Shown piece by piece: positions 18,482-26,263 of a DNA stretch of 64,000 nucleotides (position 1 is the stretch's first letter; each line of letters opens with the position of its first letter). Both the position numbers and the translations under genes were made by a program. The DNA lies in NCBI GenBank assembly GCA_009746045.1, contig RPFO01000175.1:1956898-2020897 (forward strand). The letters run 5' to 3'. The notes under the pieces are model-generated. The model saw nothing but the letters and a program-made list of their open reading frames with translations. It searched no databases and was not told the DNA's origin. Source of the stretch: Mesostigma viride. Taxonomy: Eukaryota; Streptophyta; Mesostigmatophyceae; Mesostigmatales; Mesostigmataceae.

Positions 18482-19745
18482 GTCGTACGCGGCCCCAGGT
18501 GTATAATGTATAATACGCGGTGTATAATGTATTATACGCTGATCGTACGCTAACTGTTGAAAACCCCTTTTTTGGCAGGCTTTTGAGGGTTTTTCAACAT
18601 TCTGAGCAATCAAGCATGGTCTGCTGGTGTTTTTGCCATACCTTTTGCCTATACCTGACATATATAGCATGACCTTGGCATTGCCATCACTACCTAAATA
18701 CAAGCATAGTTTCTAACGGTCTAACTTGATAGTTTCTCTTCAAAATCGAGACAACATGCAACTAAGTATCAATACCAGTATCAATTCACAACTCACTGGA
18801 AAGGATAATAGATAATGAATTTGTAGAACTCAAGATATGCATGCACTATACATTGCCCCGAGGTGTCGATGACATTGAAGGGCGTCGATGGCATTGAAAG
18901 GCGCAAATGAATGCCTTGCACAGCTCCTCGTCCAGCTGCTCTTTGCTGAGCCCATAAGGTGCGGGCAAATTACCGTCGGTGGATTGGCCCTTTGATGATC
19001 CGCTTGGCCCAGCCGCCCCAGCAGCGCGCCCCGAGGTGTTGCTGGCATGAGCGGACACCCAGTTAGAGGCGTCGGTTTCTACAACGTCTGCAAGCCTGCC
19101 TTTAAGTGCCGCCCGCACATCAGCCTGCTTCTTGGCGTCACTAGTCGCCTTCCTCTTCCTGGTATTGCTTTCCTTCTCCGCCTGCTCGACCAGCAGCCTG
19201 TAACGGAGTACTCCATCATCCACGTAGTAGTTATCTGTCTGCTGCCCATTCTTGAGGATGCGCTCTTTGCTAATGTATGTCCAGACAGTTTCGGATGTGG
19301 CCTCTTCTTCATCGGGCCGCACATCATCATCGTGTTCCATTGACTCCTCATTCGTGTCAGCCATGCCTGAATGTCGATATGCTACGATAGAGGTGCCAGA
19401 CGACCACGACGTCGCTGGCACACCTTATCACCTTCTGGATGATGAATCTTCAGCCTTCCCGCCTTCACATTCCCGCCTTCACAAGTCACAGCGCTTTTAG
19501 CTTTAGTGCATTATACACTAGCTAGCTCATCACGCAATTATTTGTTCCTACTACAGGTCGGCGCGCCGCAGTCTAGGCAAGCAAATTCACCCACCTCGTA
19601 AGCCAAAAATATGCCAAAAATACGCGAAAATACGCAAAAATGCGCAAAAATACGCGTTGCGTATGAAAGTACCCCATTTTCGTACGCGCCGCTTGCGTAT
19701 CGCGCATAATACGCTAAATACGGCGTATAATACGGCGTATGGCCA
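18482..19745. mobile_element. TACG-rich-ended element, about 1.26 kb
   Basis: The left edge (18482-18552) and right edge (19690-19745) consist of TACG/TATAATACG motifs in opposite orientation: gtgtataatgtataatacg on the left and cgtataatacggcgtatgg on the right. This gives imperfect inverted termini around a segment carrying one minus-strand ORF (18846-19364). A run of near-tandem aaaatacgc units lies at 19610-19660. No transposase was recognised and the flanking duplication was not found, so boundaries are approximate. Similar TACG-rich sequence occurs at 46060-46165 and 56985-57060. Confidence 0.4.
18846..19364 (-). CDS. Hypothetical acidic/basic protein, about 172 aa
   Basis: I do not recognise this protein. 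The chosen start is the internal methionine of MADTNEESMEHDDD (19364), in a GGCATGGC context; an upstream in-frame methionine at 19421 would add 19 residues. The N terminus is acidic. A possible folded block, VWTYISKERILKNGQQTDNY, is followed by a Lys/Arg-rich segment (TRKRKATSDAKKQ), then a Ser/Gly/Ala-rich tail and a short helix-like end (GLSKEQLDEELCKAF). It lies alone inside the TACG-rich element and could be an exon of that element's gene. The downstream sequence 18846-18920 contains near-repeats of gatggcattgaa. Confidence 0.4.
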   Translation of the reverse strand: MADTNEESMEHDDDVRPDEEEATSETVWTYISKERILKNGQQTDNYYVDDGVLRYRLLVEQAEKESNTRKRKATSDAKKQADVRAALKGRLADVVETDASNWVSAHASNTSGRAAGAAGPSGSSKGQSTDGNLPAPYGLSKEQLDEELCKAFICAFQCHRRPSMSSTPRGNV

Positions 19746-19885
19746 ATCACTGCGACCACCTGGCGCTGGAAACCTCGTCCCTGCGTGCGTCGTCAATCTG
19801 GTTCGGTTTCAGACACCCGAGATAAGTCGACTCCTACCCCTTCCACTCCTATCGTGACTACTCAAGAACAACAAGGTGCGTTACC

Positions 19886-20278
19886 ATGAGCCAGCGGCGA
19901 TCTTTTACTGCTCCTTCCCATTCTTCTAGCGATAATAGTCTAGCTAAATATTACGTAGTGATTACGCCTCAATGGTCCTCCATTTTCCTTTCTTGGTCCG
20001 ACGCTAGGAAGATCGTTCAGAATCGTGTATACAACGTAATTAGGTATAAGAAATTTATGTCCTTCGAAGAAGCTCAGCAGTTCCTTATAGATCATAGCCA
20101 ATCAGATTTAGGCCTGCACGTACGCTCTATTCCTCATGGTCGTCCTCCCGTAGAAGCTCTAGTCTTTGCTACCCCTCCTTCTTCTCCCCCTAAACGGGCT
20201 GCATCTGCATCTGCCTCAGATACTCCTCTCACTTTGGAGTTTGGTTCCCTATCCATTACTGTTGTTAAAAAGGATTGA
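19886..20278 (+). CDS. Small ORF with RNase H1 N-terminal/Cauli_VI-like domain
   Basis: This 130-residue protein precedes Gag in the chromodomain element. Residues about 21-70 carry the pattern of the RNase H1 hybrid-binding (Cauli_VI) domain: YYVV near the start, a central LSW followed by DARKIV, then RYKKFMSFEEAQQFL. In RNase H1 this fold binds RNA-DNA hybrid or dsRNA; in caulimovirus P6 a related domain occurs. The usual glycine-rich turn before the tryptophan is replaced by TPQWSSIF. The rest is Ser/Pro/Ala-rich. It ends 91 bp before the Gag ATG and uses a different frame. Its AT-rich codon use matches the chromodomain element, not the GC-rich retroelement just upstream. Confidence 0.7.
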   Translation: MSQRRSFTAPSHSSSDNSLAKYYVVITPQWSSIFLSWSDARKIVQNRVYNVIRYKKFMSFEEAQQFLIDHSQSDLGLHVRSIPHGRPPVEALVFATPPSSPPKRAASASASDTPLTLEFGSLSITVVKKD

Positions 20279-20369
20279 TTTTAATTTTGTCCTTGTTTCA
20301 GACCTTCAAGGTTTTTCCTTTTTCCTTTGTTGCTTTCATCTAGATTCCTATTCCTTTACTTAATTAAAG

Positions 20370-20408
20370 ATGGATCCAGTGGGTGGAGATATGTCGCCTA
20401 TACCTACC

Positions 20409-20450
<42 letters not shown>

Positions 20451-22133
20451 AATAATAACACTAACAATACTCGTGGTAACCGACGGGACTCCTTGGAAAC
20501 GGTACACCATCTCACTCCTCAAGGTATTCTGCGTACCTCACCTCCTTCTCCTGTTGCTGGTGGTCGCCGTCGTCCCTCAATTACCCCACCTACCTATGAA
20601 CAACGTATTTCACAAGTCAGATTTAGTGATGAACCCTCTTTTGCTGTGAACCAGGCCCCTGCCCCTTCTGCAAACTTGGCTCACCCCTCCAGCAGGTCCT
20701 CACTAACTAACAATGCTTCTAGGCCTCCTTCCCACCCTGTGCCTTCCATGCCTGCTTTTAACACGGGTCGTACTTCTGCCCCTGTCGGCCCTTCTGGGCG
20801 CCCTAGTGCAGTTCCCTTTTACCCACCTGCTTCCTGGTCCTACCCTGAGACGGCCTATGAGGCTGCCCAGGTCCCTACCCGTGTGGCTGATTTAGAAGTT
20901 AATAATGATTTCAGTACCATGCCCCTAGATGATAGGAATTATGATCATTTTGCCTACTCCTCTCTTCGTGAGCAATATACTGTTCCCTTCTCCTATGGGC
21001 ACCATCCTGACACGGTGGCTCCCTCTAGGCCCCTACCCAAAACTTTTCCTATCCCTTCCTTCTATCCCGCTTATGTAGCAGTGGAAGATAGTGGCCCTAT
21101 GGGAAAAACTGATTCTTCTAATCCCCCTAAGCCTCCTGCTCTTCCCCTCTTTGCCAACCTTCCTAAGCTGGATGTCAAGTCTACCCCTCAACAGTTCTTC
21201 ACTTTCATTATGTTGCTCACCCAGAACACAGAGTCTTGGCAGAACCACAATAGGTGGCGCCTCTCTGATGCTGTACTAGTTCCTCATTATCTTACTACCT
21301 GCATTACTCCTGAGCTTGCTAACCTCATCCAGTGTGAGTCTCTTGCCTCTCATGCCTACCCCAACTCTGTAGCAGAATTGTTTAAGCGTTTAGAGAACCA
21401 TTTAGTCCCTCCCGATGCAGATTGGCAGGATAGATTAGCCTTTGGTACCTTGCAGCAGGGTACCAAATCCTTCAAAGAATATATGAAAGAGTTTGATGCC
21501 CAGATGGTACGAATTAGGGATTTGTCGGGTGCAGAAGTACGTGCCCGCTTCCTTCAGGGCCTCAGTAGACCCTTATTGCGTGAAGTCAAGCGCCAGTTCT
21601 CTGCCTACCGTTTTACTGACCTGCCCCTCAAGCATGTGCGCCAGCATCTTTTACGAGTAGCAGATTTCTTCTCCACGCCTTCTCTTCCTACCCGTTCCCG
21701 TATTAATAATATTAGTCTTACCCCTGAGGAGGAGAACTCCTATGTAGAAGAATTAGATATTTGTGTGACTGACCTTTCAGCTCTGGATGTCTCTCATATC
21801 ACCTGCTATCATTGTAAGGAAGTAGGTCATCTTAAACGTGAGTGCCCCAAGTTCCTTTCGGGTGCTCCCCCTCATCCCGACGCTCGCCCTCCTCGTACCC
21901 CTCAGCGTGCTCCTATTCGTCCCACTTCAGGACGCGTTCCTTCAGCTACCCCTAGTAGGCTGAATGCTGTGCAGACAGGATCCCCAGGGTTCCCCTATGA
22001 TAATCAGGCTCCCGCACCCTCTTCAATCCCTCGTGACCCTCCAGCAGTGGCTTTTCCGCCAGGGTCTTCTTCGGGGTTAGTTCCTATGGATTTGGGGGGG
22101 AGGGGGAACAGTAGGCCTGTCAGCCGGGGGTAA
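20370..22133 (+). CDS. Gag of the chromodomain retrotransposon
   Basis: This is a 587-residue capsid/nucleocapsid protein. Residues 13-26 are a near-pure Asn tract encoded by an (AAT)n microsatellite. A long Pro/Ser-rich region follows. The retrotransposon Gag domain (about 260-440) includes DWQDRLAFGTLQQGTKSFKE and ARFLQGLSRPLLREVKRQF. A single CCHC knuckle, CYHCKEVGHLKREC, begins at C479 and would bind element RNA. The C terminus is basic and Pro-rich. The stop at 22131 follows G-runs (22094-22106 and 22126-22130). A one-base change in either would fuse Gag to Pol, whose frame is already open before 22177. Gag and Pol were therefore probably one polyprotein. Confidence 0.88.
20407..20462 (+). 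repeat. (AAT)n microsatellite inside Gag
   Basis: There are about 14 consecutive AAT units, encoding poly-asparagine, followed by AAT/AAC codons broken by ACT. The tract is in frame with Gag, so length changes by whole units would be tolerated. Confidence 0.9.
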
Positions 22134-22176
22134 CCTGGACAGGTCCTTAGATAGTACCCCAGATAATAATTTTTGC

Positions 22177-23874
22177 TTGCCTGTTTTTATAACCTCTGTA
22201 GGAGCTGAATCATCCCTACCACTACGTGTGCGTCCTCTTATGTTCTTGAATGGTGGCTTAACCGTCCCTCATACTGTTGTAGACCCCTTCTTGCATGCTG
22301 ATGAACTCTTGAATGTCTCTGTGTTAGTGGATAGCGGTGCGGCTAGCTCCTTTGTGAGCGAGGCCCTAGTTAGGCGTTTAGGACTAGTCCCTACCCCTCA
22401 CACAAAAACTGTCACTGTCCATTATGCTGACGGTCGCACCAGTCATTCCCCGGGTACGGTGTCCCTTCCCCTGGTCATACAAGGACGTACGGTCAACCTG
22501 ACGGCCACTATAGGCCCTATCACTACAGCTGATGTATTACTAGGATTAGATTGGCACCAGGATAATAAGATTACTATTAATTATGATACTATGGTCATTT
22601 GGTTTCCAGATAGCTCTTACTGGGTACCGGAACGTCATTATAGATTAGAAAATTTATCCTTGGTAGATATTACTCCTCCTACACCTGTTGATCCTCCTGT
22701 GAGACCTATACCTGAAGTATTAATGTCCAATGACGAATTGCGATCTGAACTAAAGGAATATGGATACCTATTATGTATGTTCCTTCAGTTAGAAGTACAA
22801 GAGATACCTATCACTAATAATAGTGTGGATATAGATGTAAATACAGTGGATACAATAGGAGTGGGATTTACTGAAAATGAAATAGTAAGATACATGGCTG
22901 TGATAGATTCCTCAAAAGTATTTGAAGAAAAGACTCCTTCTTATCCTCCTCCTCGTTCTGTTTTACACCGTGTAGTTATCAAGGACGGTGCAGTTCCTAC
23001 GCACTCTCCGATGTATAGAATGGGCCCTACCGAATTAAAGGAACTAAAACAGATTTTAGTGTCACTATTAGAAGCAGGATTGATAGAGCCTAGTAACTCC
23101 CCCTACTCCGCTGGTGTCCTGTTAGTTCCTAAGCCAAATGGCAAGTTTCGCCTAGTTACTGATTATAGGAAGTTAAACGATATTACTGTGAAGTCTAAAT
23201 ACCCTCTACCTCGTATTGATGATATATTTAATAAGGTTAAAGGTTCTACCTGTTTCACAGTACTAGATTGTGCGGATGGTTTTTGGCAACTACGTATAGC
23301 TCCTGAGGATTGCCACAAAACCGCCTTTGCTACCCCTTTTGGGCATTACCAGTTTAGAGTAGCGGCTATGGGACTCTGTAACTCTCCTGCCTCTTTCCAA
23401 ATGTTAATGAATGAAGTGCTTAGACCTGTTATGGGAAATTCTCACCTTCCTCAAGTGTCCTCTGATTTAAAGGATCCTTCCTTCTCCTCTGTTTCTTTAT
23501 CTGAGCATGACCGTTCTTGTGCTCAAGCTTACTTAGATGATATCCTTATTTATTCTCCTGATTTTGAAACGCACCTACGTGATTTAAAGAAAGTATTAGA
23601 AATCATGGCTGAAAATTCTTTATGGGCGCGCCGTGCTAAAGTTCGCTCTGGTAGGAGTGTCCCATTTTTAGGGCACGTTCTGTCAGATGCCGGGGTTGCT
23701 ACCGACCCGGATAAAACTAAGTCAATTCAGGAATGGCCTACCCCTACCGACGTTAAAGGTGTACGTAGTTTTCTAGGAATTGCTTCTTACTATAGGCGTT
23801 TTATCCCGCGTTTCGCAACTATAGCAGCCCTATTAATCATTATTAAAGAAGGATATCCCCTTTGTTTGGAGTAG
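22177..23874 (+). CDS. Pol part 1 of the chromodomain element: protease and reverse transcriptase
   Basis: This begins with a Ty3/gypsy aspartic protease (VLVDSGAASSFV with D52, and later DVLLGLDW), which would cleave the polyprotein. A linker of about 110 residues follows, then RT: KPNGKFRLVTDYRKLNDI, LDCADGFWQLRIAPEDCHKT, GLCNSPASFQMLMN, and the catalytic AYLDDILIY. Between the motif ending VLRPVMG and AYLDD there are about 33 extra residues (23436-23530), an unusual insertion in the palm. The frame ends in a stop at 23872-23874 that results from one extra base at the C-run 23857-23860. In the next frame the connection YPFVWSSECQSAF continues normally. The nominal start is a TTG; the frame is open further upstream, towards Gag. 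Confidence 0.88.
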   Translation: MPVFITSVGAESSLPLRVRPLMFLNGGLTVPHTVVDPFLHADELLNVSVLVDSGAASSFVSEALVRRLGLVPTPHTKTVTVHYADGRTSHSPGTVSLPLVIQGRTVNLTATIGPITTADVLLGLDWHQDNKITINYDTMVIWFPDSSYWVPERHYRLENLSLVDITPPTPVDPPVRPIPEVLMSNDELRSELKEYGYLLCMFLQLEVQEIPITNNSVDIDVNTVDTIGVGFTENEIVRYMAVIDSSKVFEEKTPSYPPPRSVLHRVVIKDGAVPTHSPMYRMGPTELKELKQILVSLLEAGLIEPSNSPYSAGVLLVPKPNGKFRLVTDYRKLNDITVKSKYPLPRIDDIFNKVKGSTCFTVLDCADGFWQLRIAPEDCHKTAFATPFGHYQFRVAAMGLCNSPASFQMLMNEVLRPVMGNSHLPQVSSDLKDPSFSSVSLSEHDRSCAQAYLDDILIYSPDFETHLRDLKKVLEIMAENSLWARRAKVRSGRSVPFLGHVLSDAGVATDPDKTKSIQEWPTPTDVKGVRSFLGIASYYRRFIPRFATIAALLIIIKEGYPLCLE

Positions 23875-24601
23875 TGAATGTCAGTCGGCTTTTCAGTGTC
23901 TAAAATCCCTACTCCTCTCCCCTCCCGTACTCATCCTACCGGATACTACTAAACCCTTTGTTGTAGCTACAGATGCTAGCAAGGTAGCTATAGGGGGCGT
24001 CCTTCTCCAGGATCAGGGTCAGGGCTTACAGCCAATCGAGTATATCTCTAGGACAATGCTTCCTGCGGAGCGTAACTATCCCGTACACCAGCAGGAACTA
24101 TTAGCTGTGGTGTATTGTTGCCACGCGTGGCAGCACTTTCTTAAAGGTGCTCAATTTGATGTTTGTCTGAATGAACCCTGTGAGATTGATCCTTATAGAT
24201 TAGTTATCCAGACGGATCACCGTCCCCTTACCCATCTTCTCTCACAACCCAACCTTACCCCTCGTCAAGCGCGCTGGATGGAGTTTTTAGCACAGTTTTC
24301 TAAACTTCAGTATGTTAAGGGTGTAGATAACATAGTACCAGATGCACTCTCCCGTCGTGCAGATTACTCCTTTTTCGAGGACCTTGATGTTCTCAATACT
24401 ACTCTAGTTCCTACTACTATGGGTGTAACCCCGTATGGTGAACTACCTGATGATGAATCCTATGCCTACCTCTTTCATACAGCTGTTCGCATGCCTGATC
24501 TCCTTTCTCACGTAGGACTCTCTCTCCCGTGTGAGGCCCTTCCTGTGGCCTCGGTGGGGGGGAGGGGAAAAATAAAATTTCTATACCGCTTAGCCATATA
24601 G
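23861..24601 (+). CDS. Pol part 2: RNase H of the chromodomain element
   Basis: After the frame break at 23857-23860 the polyprotein continues FVWSSECQSAFQCL into RNase H. Visible motifs are VVATDASKVAIGGVLLQDQ (first catalytic Asp), PVHQQELLAVVYCCHAWQ (catalytic Glu) and VIQTDHRPLTHLLSQ (catalytic Asp), then the Ty3/gypsy connection VDNIVPDALSRR. It degrades the RNA strand of the RNA-DNA hybrid during replication. The frame ends at 24601 only because of a one-base shift in the seven-G run 24556-24562; beyond it the integrase frame continues without a gap. No independent start is expected. Confidence 0.82.
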   Translation, partial: FVWSSECQSAFQCLKSLLLSPPVLILPDTTKPFVVATDASKVAIGGVLLQDQGQGLQPIEYISRTMLPAERNYPVHQQELLAVVYCCHAWQHFLKGAQFDVCLNEPCEIDPYRLVIQTDHRPLTHLLSQPNLTPRQARWMEFLAQFSKLQYVKGVDNIVPDALSRRADYSFFEDLDVLNTTLVPTTMGVTPYGELPDDESYAYLFHTAVRMPDLLSHVGLSLPCEALPVASVGGRGKIKFLYRLAI

Positions 24602-24711
24602 CGACTAGGTCAGGAAAGTCTTATGAAAACATAGTCCCTCTAGGACCTCCCCTTCTCTTTGGCAAGGCGGTAGGAGATCTCTTTAAACCTGTTCTGGATA
24701 CCTCTGTAGCG

Positions 24712-26238
24712 ATGCCTACCTCTGATCTTGAACGCCTTATTAGTAGATTTACGGCCACTGAGCCGGAAGCATTAGCTGCCATTGCTGCCCATCCCCAACA
24801 ATTAGGCAAGCACCCTTGTAAATTTGTAGGTGGATTTTTATATGTGCAGATAGCAGATTCTCCCCCTCAATGGCGCCTGTATGTCCCTCCTATCTGTCGC
24901 TCCTCCTTGCTCTTTGAGTTGCATGACTTAGCTGCTCATCAGGGTGGTAAACGGGTACGGGACCTAGTAGCCCGCTCTTACTACTGGCCTTCCCTTTTAA
25001 AGGATGTAGATGAGTATGTTAGAACCTGTCAATCTTGCCAGGAGATGAAACCCAACAATGTAGGACAGATAGCAGAGCCTAGGACCTTACCTGATCCCAT
25101 CATGCCGTGGGACTCCATTATGATGGATTTTGTAGGACCTTTTAGGAAGAATGATAGAGGTAACGCCCAGATCCTTGTTTTCGTAGATCGTTTTACTCGT
25201 ATGTGTCATCTCGTGCCGTGTCCCTTAGAACTCACCGCACGCGATTGCGCACGCCTATACCTTAATAACGTATATAGATATCATGGTTTGAGTAGGCAGT
25301 TTATTAGTGATAAAGATAAGTTATTTACTTCTGATTTTTGGCAGCAGTTCTTCGCTGCTATCGGTACCAAGGTCACCTTCGGTACTGCCTACCACTCCTC
25401 CTCGTCTCATTTAGTAGAACGTTTGAATAGGGTAGTGGAAGAAGCTCTGCGGCACTATGTGAATGGCTCTGGGAGTGATTGGGAGGATTATCTATGTCTG
25501 GTAGAGTTTTCCCTTAACAACTGCCCTCAGGCTGCGCATGGTTATACGCCCTTCTTCCTAGATACTGGTAGACAACCTCTTACCCCTACCTCTCTCTTAG
25601 CTAGTCCTTTAAGGGACAAGGATGATGTGTCCCGGGATACTGTAGAAGGTGTGCAGGCGTTATTAGATAAGATGAAGAATGCACACGACAACGCTATTGC
25701 AGGGTACCATAGGGCGCAGGCCAAATACCTTGCTAGGTTGCGTGCCTCATTAGATAGAAGAGCACCTGAGATAGAAATAGGAGATTTAGTCTTAGTAGAA
25801 GGCCCCCGTGTTGGCCGATTCGCTCATAAGTTCGAAGCTGAACTGAAAGTGAAACTTAGGCCCGCCTTCTTAGGACCCTTCCGTGTGTTGTCTAGAGTAG
25901 GTAATTTCCTGTATGAGATAGATATTCCTACCTCTTGGCAGACCCACTCGCGCACCTTTCATAGAAGCCAGCTGAAGCTCTATCATCAGAGCACGTTCGC
26001 TGGTAGAGAATTAGCCCCTGCCCCTTTAGAGCATAACCCTGATACTGGTGAGGTAGAGGATGAGGTAGAGGGTATCGTGGCCCATAGAGATATCAAAAAG
26101 GGCCGCGGTACCCAGCGCCAGTATAAGGTGAAGTGGATGTATGCTCGTAGTGAGGTAGATAAGGTCTGGTATACGGAGAGTGAGCTAGATGGGTGTAGTC
26201 GCCTGCTGCAGGAGTATAAAACCCTGCATAAGCTCTAG
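24712..26238 (+). CDS. Pol part 3: integrase with C-terminal chromodomain
   Basis: The frame is open from about 24563, before this ATG, so the ATG is not a true start. The integrase has an HHCC zinc domain (HDLAAHQGGKRVRD to CQSCQE) and a catalytic core with D,D,E in MMDFVGPF, FISDKDKLF and HLVERLNRV. The usual YHPQTDGQ loop is replaced by YHSSSSHL. A GPF-type C-terminal module (FLGPFRVLSRVGNFLYEI) follows. Residues about 447-505 form a chromodomain (EVEGIVAHRDIKKGRGTQ, QYKVKWMY, VWYTESELDG), which in chromoviruses directs integration to marked chromatin. The stop is at 26236-26238. Confidence 0.9.
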   Translation: MPTSDLERLISRFTATEPEALAAIAAHPQQLGKHPCKFVGGFLYVQIADSPPQWRLYVPPICRSSLLFELHDLAAHQGGKRVRDLVARSYYWPSLLKDVDEYVRTCQSCQEMKPNNVGQIAEPRTLPDPIMPWDSIMMDFVGPFRKNDRGNAQILVFVDRFTRMCHLVPCPLELTARDCARLYLNNVYRYHGLSRQFISDKDKLFTSDFWQQFFAAIGTKVTFGTAYHSSSSHLVERLNRVVEEALRHYVNGSGSDWEDYLCLVEFSLNNCPQAAHGYTPFFLDTGRQPLTPTSLLASPLRDKDDVSRDTVEGVQALLDKMKNAHDNAIAGYHRAQAKYLARLRASLDRRAPEIEIGDLVLVEGPRVGRFAHKFEAELKVKLRPAFLGPFRVLSRVGNFLYEIDIPTSWQTHSRTFHRSQLKLYHQSTFAGRELAPAPLEHNPDTGEVEDEVEGIVAHRDIKKGRGTQRQYKVKWMYARSEVDKVWYTESELDGCSRLLQEYKTLHKL

Positions 26239-26263
26239 TTGTAGACCTTCTCCTCTCTTACGT

